DNA of 64,000 nucleotides from Streptomyces huiliensis (GTDB lineage Bacteria > Actinomycetota > Actinomycetes > Streptomycetales > Streptomycetaceae), in assembly GCF_020037025.1 (NCBI RefSeq), contig NZ_JAIQLH010000051.1, positions 1-64,000 on the forward strand, in the 5' to 3' direction. The first letter of the stretch is position 1. Each line of letters begins with the position of its first letter. Below the pieces are notes generated by a model. The model was not told the origin of the DNA and made no database searches. It saw only the letters and a program-made list of their open reading frames with translations. Shown piece after piece: positions 25,764 to 34,025 of this stretch. Made by a program: the position numbers and the translations under genes.

Positions 25764-27290
25764 TCAGGTGGCGACCGCGCCGAACGCCACGAACCCGCAG
25801 ATCAGCACCGCCAGGACGGCCAGCAGCGGCCAGACGAAGCGCAGGTAGCGGTCGTAACCCACCTTCGCCAGCGAGACCCCGCCGACCACCACGGCCGTCG
25901 TCGGCACCCACAGGTTCATCCAGCCGCTGGCCGCCTGCCAGGCCGTCACCACCACCGCCCGTGAGACGCCCGCGAAGTCGGCGAGCGGCGCGAGGATGGG
26001 CATGGCGAGGGTGGCGTGGCCGGAGGTGGAGGGGATGAGGAAGGCGAGGGGGAGGTTGACGACGAAGACCATGACGCCGAAGAGGGAGGCGGCGGTGCCG
26101 GTGACGGCGCTCTCGATCGAGTGCAGCACGGTGTCCGTGATGCGGGCGTTGTTCATGATGACGGTGACGCCGCGGGCGAGGACGATCGTCAGGGCGGGCG
26201 CGAGGAAGTCGGCCGCGCCCTGCACGAGCACCGCGCTCAGCCGCCGCTCCCCCAGCCGGGCGACGATCCCCACCAGCACCGCGGCCGTCAGGAAGAGGGC
26301 GGCCAACTGGGCGAAGGACCAGCCGAGTTCCCAGCCGTAGGGCTCGGCGTCGGCGCGTCCGGTGAGGGCGCTCGACCAGGGGATCACCGAGAAGATCATG
26401 AAGACGAAGACGGCGGTGACGAGGGCGAGCACGGTCCGGTGCAGCCCGGTGAGGGCGGGCGGCTCGGCGGAGGCGGCGGCCAGTTCGCGGTCGCCGGGCA
26501 GGAAGCCGACGAGGGAGCGCTCGGGGCGGGTGCGCACCCGGTGCGCGTACCAGAGGACGTAGGCGATGGTGACGCCGGTGAGGACGAACCACATCGCGAA
26601 CCGCAGCGTGATCCCGTCGCCGAGCGACACGTCCGCGGCGGACGAGGCCACGCCCGTCGCGAAGGGGTTGACGGTGGAGGCGAGCACACCGACGCCCGCG
26701 CCCAGGATGATCGTGCCGGTGGCGACCATCCGGTCGTAACCGAGGGCGAGCATCAGCGGCACGATCAGGCCGTAGAAGCCGAGCGTCTCCTCGGCGAAGC
26801 CCTCCACCGTGCCGAGCAGCGAGAAGACGGTCATCACGCCGGCGATCAGCAGGGCGCCGCGGGCGCGCAGCCGGTGGGCGAGGCGTTCGATGCCGCGGTC
26901 GAGGGCGCCGGTGGCGAAGACGACGGTGATGAACGCGCCGATGGCGAGGACGAACAGGAAGACGCCGGCGCTGCCGTAGAGGGTGCCGACGGCGTCGGGG
27001 GCGACCTGGCCGGAGCGCGGGTCGCGGACGCCGTAGAGGCCGTTGACGGGGGCGAGGAACAGCTCGCCCAGCCGGTGGACGAAGTCGCCGGGCGCCGCGT
27101 CGCGGTGGTACGTGCCCTGGACCGGGTCGCCGTCCGGATTCCGCCGGTAGCTGCCGGGCGGGACGACGAAGGCGAGCGCCCAGACGACGATCGTGACGGC
27201 GACGAGCACGGTGAGCGCGCTGGGGAAGACGAACCGGCGGCCGCTCGGCTCGCTGTCGGCGTCGTCACCTTGCGGTGGCCGGTCGTCCAT
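25764..27290 (-). CDS. YfcC-family membrane carrier
   Basis: This 508-aa protein has about twelve hydrophobic segments and the YfcC/C4-dicarboxylate anaerobic-carrier-like layout (EGFAEETLGFYGLIVPLMLALGYD split by helices, STVNPFATGVAS, PSTSGHATLAMPILAPLADFAG). The family is thought to carry carboxylates, amino acids or basic dipeptides across the cytoplasmic membrane. ATG 27290 has GAGGGG upstream. It is the last of a reverse-strand run starting with the OHCU/HIU fusion and lies 58 bp after the NCS2 gene. A role in moving a purine-pathway intermediate such as allantoin or ureides is possible but unproven. Confidence 0.8.
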   Translation of the reverse strand: MDDRPPQGDDADSEPSGRRFVFPSALTVLVAVTIVVWALAFVVPPGSYRRNPDGDPVQGTYHRDAAPGDFVHRLGELFLAPVNGLYGVRDPRSGQVAPDAVGTLYGSAGVFLFVLAIGAFITVVFATGALDRGIERLAHRLRARGALLIAGVMTVFSLLGTVEGFAEETLGFYGLIVPLMLALGYDRMVATGTIILGAGVGVLASTVNPFATGVASSAADVSLGDGITLRFAMWFVLTGVTIAYVLWYAHRVRTRPERSLVGFLPGDRELAAASAEPPALTGLHRTVLALVTAVFVFMIFSVIPWSSALTGRADAEPYGWELGWSFAQLAALFLTAAVLVGIVARLGERRLSAVLVQGAADFLAPALTIVLARGVTVIMNNARITDTVLHSIESAVTGTAASLFGVMVFVVNLPLAFLIPSTSGHATLAMPILAPLADFAGVSRAVVVTAWQAASGWMNLWVPTTAVVVGGVSLAKVGYDRYLRFVWPLLAVLAVLICGFVAFGAVAT

Positions 27291-27348
27291 GGGGCCCCTC
27301 TCCGTACCACTCCGTACCACGAATGCAGTCGGTGTGCCCCGATTATCA

Positions 27349-28821
27349 CTAGATCACCGGTTTCTCCCCTTCCGCCACGCGGGGCTGTCCGGCATCCCGC
27401 CGGACGCGCCCCACCCCCTGGAAGGCCAGATTGAGCAGCACGGCCGTCAGGCAGCCGGCACTGACGCCCGAGCCGAGGATCGTGCGTACCGCTTCCGGGA
27501 CGGCGTCGCCGGCGTAGAAGGTCTTGGAGACGACAGGGATCATGCCCATGCCAAGCGAGACGGCGGCGACGAGCACGTTGTCGCCGCGGTCGAGCCCGGC
27601 CTTGACCAGGACGCCGATGCCGCTCGCCGCGACCGTCCCGAACAGCACGAGCCCGGCCCCGCCCAGCACCGGCCGCGGCACCAGCGCGACCAGCGAGGCG
27701 AACGCCGGGCTGAGCCCGAGGACGACGAAGACCAGCCCGCACACGGCGACGGTGAAGCGGCTGCGGACGCCGGTGATGGCGACGAGTCCGATGTTCTGCG
27801 CGAACGCGCTGTTGGTGAAGCCGTTGAAGACCGGGGCGACGGCGCTGCCGAGGGTGTCCGCCCGCAGCCCGGCCGCGATCGTCCGCTCGTCCGCCGGCCG
27901 GCCGACGATCTCACCGAGCGCGAGCATGTCCGCGGTGCTCTCGGTCATGCACACCAGCATCAGGATGGACATGCTCACCACGGCCGACAGCTGGAAGTGC
28001 GGGCTCCCGAAGTGGAACGGCTCGGGGAAGCCGACGAGCGCGGCGTGCCGGGTGGCGGACGCGTCCACCGCGCCCAGCGGTACGGCCAGCAGGGTGCCCG
28101 CGACGAGGCCGAGCAGGACGGCGATCTGCCGCAGGAACCCCTGGAGCAGCCGGCGCAGCACCAGCACGATGAGCAGCGTGGCCCCGGCCAGGCCGAGGCC
28201 GGTCCCGGTCGCGGGCCGCTCGGGATGGCCGTCCTGGATCCAGCCGAAGGCGACGGGGAGCAGGGTGAGGCCGATGAGCGTGATGACCGTGCCGCTGACG
28301 ACGGGCGGGAAGAAGCGGACGAGCCGGCAGAAGTAGGGGGCCAGGAAGAAGCCCAGCACCCCGGCGACCATGACGGCCCCGAACACCACCGGCAGGACGT
28401 CCCGCCGGTCCGCCTGCCCGTCGGCGAGGGCGAGGACGGGCGCGACGCCCGCGAACGAGACGCCGTTGACGAACGGCAGCCGGGCGCCGACGCCGCGGAA
28501 GCCGATGGTCTGGAGGAGCGTGGCCAGCCCGGCGGTGAACAGGGCGGCGCCGACAAGGAAGGTGATCTGCCGCGGCGACAGCCCCACGGCGGCCCCGATC
28601 ACCAGCGGTGGCGCCACCACCCCGGCGTAGCTGGCGGCGACGTGCTGCAGCCCGGTGGCCAGCAGGCGTCCGGGGCGCGGGAGTTCGTCGACGGGGTGGA
28701 CGGGCGGGGGTGTGCCCTCGGGGGCTCGCTCGGGGGCTCCCTCGGATAAGGCGCCCTCCGGATCGGGGGTCGGCCCCGCCTCCGGCGGTTCGGCGGCGGC
28801 GGACGGGCTGGGCACGGTCAC
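27349..28821 (-). CDS. NCS2 purine permease (urate/xanthine type)
   Basis: This is a nucleobase:cation symporter of the NAT/NCS2 family. The 490-aa protein has 12-14 hydrophobic segments and the signature FAQNIGLVAITGVRSR (family Q-N-x-G-x4-T-x-R/S-R). It also has MTESTADMLALGEIVGRP, where a Glu binds the purine ring. GTG 28821 has a full AGGAGG eight nt upstream. The first 50 residues are a Pro/Glu-rich cytoplasmic extension. It would import xanthine or urate for the deaminase and uricase upstream. The uracil versus xanthine distinction cannot be made by eye; context favours oxopurines. Confidence 0.92.
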   Translation of the reverse strand: MTVPSPSAAAEPPEAGPTPDPEGALSEGAPERAPEGTPPPVHPVDELPRPGRLLATGLQHVAASYAGVVAPPLVIGAAVGLSPRQITFLVGAALFTAGLATLLQTIGFRGVGARLPFVNGVSFAGVAPVLALADGQADRRDVLPVVFGAVMVAGVLGFFLAPYFCRLVRFFPPVVSGTVITLIGLTLLPVAFGWIQDGHPERPATGTGLGLAGATLLIVLVLRRLLQGFLRQIAVLLGLVAGTLLAVPLGAVDASATRHAALVGFPEPFHFGSPHFQLSAVVSMSILMLVCMTESTADMLALGEIVGRPADERTIAAGLRADTLGSAVAPVFNGFTNSAFAQNIGLVAITGVRSRFTVAVCGLVFVVLGLSPAFASLVALVPRPVLGGAGLVLFGTVAASGIGVLVKAGLDRGDNVLVAAVSLGMGMIPVVSKTFYAGDAVPEAVRTILGSGVSAGCLTAVLLNLAFQGVGRVRRDAGQPRVAEGEKPVI

Positions 28822-28919
28822 GGGGCGTTCCTCCTGTCGTTGTGCGCACCGCCGATGGGGCAGCACGGTTTCCGGAGGCGTTGCGAGGTACCGAAGAGGG
28901 CCTTACTCCCCCGGGGGCC

Positions 28920-30305
28920 TTACTCCCCCGCCGCGATCCGGGCCAGGCGCCGGGACTCCGCGCGGGCGGCGCGGGCGATCCCGTCCTCGTCGGCGGTGGC
29001 GAGCCGGCCGTCCTCGACGACCGGCCGCCCGTGCACGAGGGAGAGGGTGACGGGCGCGGGCGGGCCGAGGACGAGGGCGGCCACCGGGTCGGCGACGGTC
29101 GAGTGGCCGAGCCCGTCGAGGCGCCAGAGGACGAGGTCGGCGAGCTTGCCCGGTTCGAGCGAGCCCAGTTCGTCGGCCCGGCCGAGCACTCGCGCGCCGC
29201 CGTGCGTCGCCATCCGCAGCATCTGACGTACCGTCAGCGCGTCGGCGCCGCCGGCGAGTCGGTGGACGAGGAGGGAGTTGCGGAGCTCGGTGTGGAGTTC
29301 GCCGGACTCGTTGGAGGCGGTGCCGTCCACGCCGAGCCCGACCGGGACGCCGGCCGCGAGCATCGCGGGGACGGGGGCGGTGCCGGCGGCGAGCCGGGCG
29401 TTGGAGGACGGGCAGTGGGCGACGCCGGTGCCGGTGCGGGCGAAGGCGGCTATGTCGGCGTCGTTCATGTGCACGCAGTGGGCCATCCACACGTCGTCGC
29501 CGAGCCAGCCGGTGGAGTCCAGGTAGTCGGTCGGGCCCATCCCGAACCGCTCCTTGCAGAACCGCTCCTCCTCCACCGTCTCCGAGCCGTGGGTGTGCAG
29601 CCGGACGCCCTTGCGGCGGGCGAGCGCGGCGGCCTCGCGCAGCAGGTCGGTGGTGACGGAGAAGGGCGAGCAGGGCGCGACGCCGACGCGCAGCATCGAG
29701 CCGGGCGAGGGGTCGTGGTGGGTGTCGATCGCCTCCTCGGTGGCGGCGAGGGCGGTGTCGAGGGTCTCGACGGCGAAGTCCGGCGGCAGCCCGCCGTCCG
29801 ACTCACCGAGGTCCATCGAGCCGCGGGTGGGGTGGAACCGCACGCCCAGTTCGCGGGCGGCGCGGATCTCGGCGCCGAGCAGGTCGCCGCCGCCGCGCGG
29901 GAAGACGTAGTGGTGGTCGGCGGCGGTGGTCACGCCGCCGCGGACCATCATGGCGAGGGAGGCGCGGGCGGCCTCGTACACCATGGGCTCGTCGATGCGC
30001 GCCCATATCGGGTAGAGGGCCTTGAGCCAGTCGAAGAGGACGGCGTCCTGGGCGAGTCCGCGGGTGAGCCACTGGTAGAAGTGGTGGTGGGTGTTGACCA
30101 GCCCGGGGGTGGCCAGGTGGCCGGTGGCGTCCACCCGGCGGACGACGCCGGTGAGCCCCTCGGGGGCGGCCCCGGGGCCGACGGACTCGATCCGCTCGTC
30201 GGCGACGACGAGGTGGCCGGTGGCGTGTTCGGTGCCGTGCGCGTCCACGGTGGCGAGGGCGCAGTTCTCGATGACGGTACGGCGCTTCGGCCGAGCTGCT
30301 GTCAC
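28920..30305 (-). CDS. 8-oxoguanine / guanine deaminase-like amidohydrolase
   Basis: The 461-aa amidohydrolase of the ATZ/TRZ-guanine deaminase group has NTHHHFYQ (HxH), a long segment with ADHHYVFPRGGG, LHTHGSETVEEE, MAHCVHMN and GVDGTASNESG. The pattern matches 8-oxoguanine deaminases, which make urate directly from 8-oxoguanine, placing it just before uricase. Guanine deaminase is the alternative. GTG 30305 lies 40 nt after the uricase stop, with GGAGG upstream. It acts in the cytosol with a divalent metal. The context (uricase before, purine permease after) supports urate production. Confidence 0.85.
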   Translation of the reverse strand: MTAARPKRRTVIENCALATVDAHGTEHATGHLVVADERIESVGPGAAPEGLTGVVRRVDATGHLATPGLVNTHHHFYQWLTRGLAQDAVLFDWLKALYPIWARIDEPMVYEAARASLAMMVRGGVTTAADHHYVFPRGGGDLLGAEIRAARELGVRFHPTRGSMDLGESDGGLPPDFAVETLDTALAATEEAIDTHHDPSPGSMLRVGVAPCSPFSVTTDLLREAAALARRKGVRLHTHGSETVEEERFCKERFGMGPTDYLDSTGWLGDDVWMAHCVHMNDADIAAFARTGTGVAHCPSSNARLAAGTAPVPAMLAAGVPVGLGVDGTASNESGELHTELRNSLLVHRLAGGADALTVRQMLRMATHGGARVLGRADELGSLEPGKLADLVLWRLDGLGHSTVADPVAALVLGPPAPVTLSLVHGRPVVEDGRLATADEDGIARAARAESRRLARIAAGE

Positions 30306-30345
30306 AGTGGCTGTTCCTCCGGAAGTGCGGTGGTGCCGTGGGGGG

Positions 30346-31314
30346 CTAGAGGCGGGTGAGGTCCACGGGGATGCCGGGTTCCGCGCCCGCGCGCAGGACG
30401 GTGGCCTCGATCAGGCCGTACGGGCGGTCGGCGGCGTAGTAGACCTCGTGGTCGTTCTTGAGCCCGAAGGGTGCCAGGTCCACGAGGAAGTGGTGCTTGT
30501 TGGGGAGGGAGAGGCGTATCTCCTCGACCTCCGGGCGGTGTTCGACGACGCGGGCGCCCATCGCGTGCAGCGTCTGCTGGAGGGAGTACGAGTACGTGTC
30601 CGCGAAGGCGTGCAGCAGGTGGCCGCGGACGGCGTCCCACGACTCGTCCCACCGGGGCGCGGGCCGCGCGTCGTCCGTCCACCCGTACCGCCAGCGGGAG
30701 TTGACCTCGGTGGCGAGGACGCGGTCGTCGGTCTCGGGCAGCGTGGTGTAGCGGTCCTTGACGAAGCCGCGGAACTCGGAGCCGGTGGAGTTGAGGACGA
30801 CGAGGTCCTTGAGGCCGGAGATCACCTCCCACGCCGTCCCGTCGTAGGTGATCTGCGCGGTACGGGTCTCGCGCCCGGCTCTGACGAAGGAGTGCCGGGC
30901 GTCCCCGCCGCCGGGGGCGTCGATCCGGTCCCAGGCGTGCTCCTCGATCCGGATGCGCGCCCGGTGGATGGCCTCCTGGCTCGTGACGAAGTGCCGGGCG
31001 AGGTGGACGCCGAACTCCTCGGCGGAGGCGATGCCGCGCTCCTTGGCGAAGGCGAAGACGGTGTTCTTGGTGGTGTCGGTGGTGAGGACGTTGGCGTTGG
31101 AGCCGGAGCGGTGCACGTCCTCCATCGCGCCGGAGAGGGCGACGGAGACGACGAGGTCCTTGATGTGGTGCGTCGCGCCGTCGCGGGTGACGCGGACGAC
31201 GTGGCACTCGGCCTTGCCGTACTGGTTCTGGCCGAGCACGGCGCGGGCGGGGGCCTCAGCGGTGGGAACCTCCGCGGCGGGCGCCTCGGCCGGGTACATC
31301 GGGGCTTCGGTCAT
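30346..31314 (-). CDS. pucL: Urate oxidase (uricase)
   Basis: This cofactor-free enzyme oxidises urate with O2 to 5-hydroxyisourate and H2O2. Two T-fold halves are present, with family motifs TDTTKNTVFAFAKE (catalytic Thr), NSTGSEFRGFVKDRYTTL and LPNKHHFLVDL plus NDHEVYYAADRPYG. The 322 aa include an Ala/Pro/Glu-rich N-terminal tail of about 28 residues not needed for the fold. It is separated by 6 nt from the OHCU/HIU fusion upstream, whose activities process its product. The pair therefore forms a urate-to-allantoin unit. Confidence 0.97.
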   Translation of the reverse strand: MTEAPMYPAEAPAAEVPTAEAPARAVLGQNQYGKAECHVVRVTRDGATHHIKDLVVSVALSGAMEDVHRSGSNANVLTTDTTKNTVFAFAKERGIASAEEFGVHLARHFVTSQEAIHRARIRIEEHAWDRIDAPGGGDARHSFVRAGRETRTAQITYDGTAWEVISGLKDLVVLNSTGSEFRGFVKDRYTTLPETDDRVLATEVNSRWRYGWTDDARPAPRWDESWDAVRGHLLHAFADTYSYSLQQTLHAMGARVVEHRPEVEEIRLSLPNKHHFLVDLAPFGLKNDHEVYYAADRPYGLIEATVLRAGAEPGIPVDLTRL

Positions 31315-31320
31315 GGCGTG

Positions 31321-32193
31321 CTAGCTCCCTCGGTAGACGGAGTAGCCGAAGGGGCTGAGCAGCAGCGGTACGTGGTGGTGCTCCCCCGGCGTCACGGCGA
31401 AGACGGCCGTGACCTCGGGGAAGAACGCTGCGCCCCCGGCTCGTTCACGGGACAGGTGGGGTCCGACGTCGAACAGCAGCCGCGCGTGGGTGGCGTCGCC
31501 GGGCAGTGCGGGAAGGTTTCCGCACCGGCCGTCCCCGTCGGTCTCGGCGGCGCCGAGCGCCGACCAGGCGCCCTCGGTGCGGACGGTGAGGGCCACGGAC
31601 ACCCCGACGGCGGGGCGGCCGGCGGCGGTGTCGAGGACGTGGGTGGAGACGGTGGCGGGCTTGGCGTCCGGCCCGGCCCCCCGCTCGTCCTCGACGAGCC
31701 GGGCCAGCCGCAGTCTGTTGATACGCCCCAACTCGGCTCTCGCGACGTCGCGTTCGCGCTGGGGCGGGTTGCCGAGCCGGCGCCGGAGGGCGTCGCGCAG
31801 TTCCTCTGCGGACAGGCCGGTGGCGCAGACGAGGAAGACGTGGCCGAACCGCTCCTGGTAGGCGAGGTTCAGCTCGCGCACCTCGGCGGCCAGGCCGGGC
31901 GGGGCACCGGCCATGCCGCGCTGCTCACCGGCCGAGACGGCGTCCCCCGGGGTGGGCCGCCCGATCGGCGGGTGCCCGGCGAGCGCCGCGTCGAGCCCGG
32001 CCTCGTCCAGCCGCGCCACCGCCGCGTCGGAGGCAGCGAGCAGCGCTCCGACGTCGGCGTACGGCCGGCCGGCCAGCACCTCCGCCGCCCACGCCGTACT
32101 CGCGCAGACCTCCGCCAGCGCGGCCCGGGCCGCACCGTCCTCCGCCGCGTTGAACCGGGTGAGCCCCGGCACCGGCACCGAACTCGAAGACAC
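31321..32193 (-). CDS. Fused OHCU decarboxylase and 5-hydroxyisourate hydrolase
   Basis: A single frame of 290 aa contains both enzymes that turn the uricase product into S-allantoin. Residues about 1-165 are the OHCU decarboxylase (catalytic His in LAGHPPIG, Glu in SAGEQRGM, ELNLAYQERFGHVFLVCA). Residues about 178-290 are the transthyretin-like HIU hydrolase (STHVLDTAAGRPA, the HHHVPLLLSPFGYS strand and the diagnostic YRGS C-terminus). Bacteria often encode these separately; the same fusion order is known from plant allantoin synthase. GTG 32193 has GGAGG upstream. An operator at 32264 controls the operon. Confidence 0.93.
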   Translation of the reverse strand: MSSSSVPVPGLTRFNAAEDGAARAALAEVCASTAWAAEVLAGRPYADVGALLAASDAAVARLDEAGLDAALAGHPPIGRPTPGDAVSAGEQRGMAGAPPGLAAEVRELNLAYQERFGHVFLVCATGLSAEELRDALRRRLGNPPQRERDVARAELGRINRLRLARLVEDERGAGPDAKPATVSTHVLDTAAGRPAVGVSVALTVRTEGAWSALGAAETDGDGRCGNLPALPGDATHARLLFDVGPHLSRERAGGAAFFPEVTAVFAVTPGEHHHVPLLLSPFGYSVYRGS

Positions 32194-32263
32194 GGGAACC
32201 TCCGTGGCGCTTCTCGCCGCACTCGGACGCGCTGCGCACAGCTAACGCCCTGGACACCTCGGC

Positions 32264-32280
32264 GTCAACACTTTGTTGAA
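32264..32280. promoter_or_regulatory. Operator GTCAAC-N5-GTTGAA before the urate operon
   Basis: The inner TCAAC-ACTTT-GTTGA is perfectly symmetrical. It lies 71 nt upstream of the OHCU/HIU start and matches the palindrome before allB at 18184. Confidence 0.65.
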
Positions 32281-32341
32281 ATACCACGCCTGGCGGGATA
32301 CCCGGGCAACACGGCGGTCATGCGGCCCGGTTGCCGCGGAT

Positions 32342-33226
32342 TCACGACCGCCCGGACCGTCGGCCGTCCTGGCGCGCGGCGCCGTCGCGCTGCCGGCCGT
32401 CCTGGCGCCCCTCGCCGTCGCGCCGCCGGAGCACCTCGGTGGCGATGTCCAGGAAGGCCGGCACCGGGCCGGCGCCGTCGGCCTCCGGGGCGGCCAGGCA
32501 GGTCTCGACGGGCAGGGCGTCGGTGACGGGCAGGTAGACGACGTCGGGGCGGGGGTACCAGCCGGCGACGCTGAGGGGGACGAGCGCGAGGCCCTGCCCG
32601 GACGCGATGAGCTCGAACTTCTCCTCCAGCGAGGACATCCGCAGCCTCCTGACGTCGAGGACCGGCTCGCCGTCGAGATCGGCCGTCGTGAGCGCGGGGC
32701 GGCCGGCCAGCGGGTGCGTCACCGGCAGGCAGGCGACCTTGCGCTCGCGGCCGATCGGGACGGTGCGCAGCCCCGCGTCGTCGAACGGCCGCCGGAGGAA
32801 GCCGACGTGCGCGCGGCCGTCGCGCAGCGGCGCGTCCTGCTCCCACCAGCGCAGCGGGAAGACGTCGATGGCGACGTCCGGGTGGCGCGCGGTGAACGCC
32901 CGGATGGCGTCCGAGACGTGCAGGCCGGGCGAGAAGGCGACGACGAGCCGCTGCTCGCCCCGGTCGGCCTCCTGCACCCGCCGCAGCGCCGCCGCCACGA
33001 CCGGGGTGATGCGGCGCGCCTCGTCGTACAGCTGCCGCCCGGCGGCGGTGAGTTCGACGCTGCGCGTGGTGCGGGTGAGCAGCAGGCAGCCCAACTCCTG
33101 CTCGAAGGCGCGGATCTGCCGGCTGAGGACCGGCTGCGCGATGAACAGCGCCTGGGCCGCCCGGCCGAAGTGCCGGTGCTCGGCGACCGCGACGAAGTAG
33201 CGGAGCTTGCGCAGGTCCAGATCCAT
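32342..33226 (-). CDS. LysR-family regulator
   Basis: The 294-aa protein has an N-terminal winged helix with FVAVAEHRHFGRAAQALFIAQPVLSRQIRAFE and the usual LLLTRTTRSVELT turn. A two-lobe effector domain follows (VAFSPGLHVSDAIRAFTARHPDV, GRAHVGFLRRPFDDAGL, GQGLALVPLS). The last 30 residues are a repetitive Arg/Asp/Gly/Gln tail of low complexity. It is divergent from the SDR gene across 102 bp that contain two GGTAT half-sites (33235 and 33255), so it probably regulates that gene and itself. The effector is unknown. Confidence 0.9.
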   Translation of the reverse strand: MDLDLRKLRYFVAVAEHRHFGRAAQALFIAQPVLSRQIRAFEQELGCLLLTRTTRSVELTAAGRQLYDEARRITPVVAAALRRVQEADRGEQRLVVAFSPGLHVSDAIRAFTARHPDVAIDVFPLRWWEQDAPLRDGRAHVGFLRRPFDDAGLRTVPIGRERKVACLPVTHPLAGRPALTTADLDGEPVLDVRRLRMSSLEEKFELIASGQGLALVPLSVAGWYPRPDVVYLPVTDALPVETCLAAPEADGAGPVPAFLDIATEVLRRRDGEGRQDGRQRDGAARQDGRRSGRS

Positions 33227-33328
33227 GCCCGAACGGTATCAATGGGGAGGGAAGGGTATTGGACGCCCACCCGGGCGCGCTCGGAGACTGAGGCCGTCCG
33301 TCGGATCCGTCCTCAGAACAGGAATCAC

Positions 33329-34024
33329 ATGACCGAGACCCGCAAGACCGCCCTCGTCGTCGGGGCCTCCCGGACCCTGGGCCTCGGGCTGGCCACCGAA
33401 CTCCTCCGGCGCGGCTGGGACGTCATCGGCACCGTCCGCGGCACCGGACGCACCGGCCTGCACGACCTCGCCGACGCCTCCGGAGGCCGGGTGACCGTCG
33501 AGACGCTGGAGATGACCGATCCCGAGCAGATCGCGGCACTGCGCGACCGGCTGGCGTCGCGCACGCTCGACCTGCTCTTCGTCAACGCCGCGATAACGCG
33601 CGGCGACCTGCCGATCGGCGAGGTCCCGACGGACATGTTCACCGAGGTCATGGTCACCAACGCGCTGAGCCCGATGCGTGTCGTGGAGACCCTCCGCCCG
33701 CTGGTCCCCCCGACCGGGACCATCGGCGTCATGTCCTCCGACCAGGGCAGCGTCTCCCTCAACACCGAGGGCGGCCAGGACCTCTACCGCGCCAGCAAGT
33801 CCGCCCTCAACCAGCTGATGCGCTGCCACGCCGCCCGCCATGCCGAGGACACCCGCACGCTGCTGCTCCTGGACCCGGGCTGGGTCCGCACCGACCTCGG
33901 CGGCCCGGAGGCGGAGCTCAGCGTGGAGGAGAGCGTTCCGGGGGTGGCGGAGGCGATCGAGCGCCACAGCGGCGTGCCGGGCCTGCACTTCGTCGACTAC
34001 GAGGGGAAGGAGGTGCCCTGGTAG
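33329..34024 (+). CDS. Short-chain dehydrogenase/reductase
   Basis: This 231-aa Rossmann-fold oxidoreductase has the cofactor loop VVGASRTLGLGLATELL, NAAIT in the NNAG position, and a catalytic tetrad segment with Ser (VMSSDQGS) and YRASKSALNQL (Tyr-x3-Lys). The arginine after the first strand (TVRGTG) suggests NADPH preference. The C-terminal WVRTDLGGPEAELSVEESV is typical of C-factor-like SDRs. ATG 33329 follows a weak AGGAATC. It is divergent from the LysR gene. The substrate is unknown. Confidence 0.9.
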   Translation: MTETRKTALVVGASRTLGLGLATELLRRGWDVIGTVRGTGRTGLHDLADASGGRVTVETLEMTDPEQIAALRDRLASRTLDLLFVNAAITRGDLPIGEVPTDMFTEVMVTNALSPMRVVETLRPLVPPTGTIGVMSSDQGSVSLNTEGGQDLYRASKSALNQLMRCHAARHAEDTRTLLLLDPGWVRTDLGGPEAELSVEESVPGVAEAIERHSGVPGLHFVDYEGKEVPW

Positions 34025-34025
34025 C

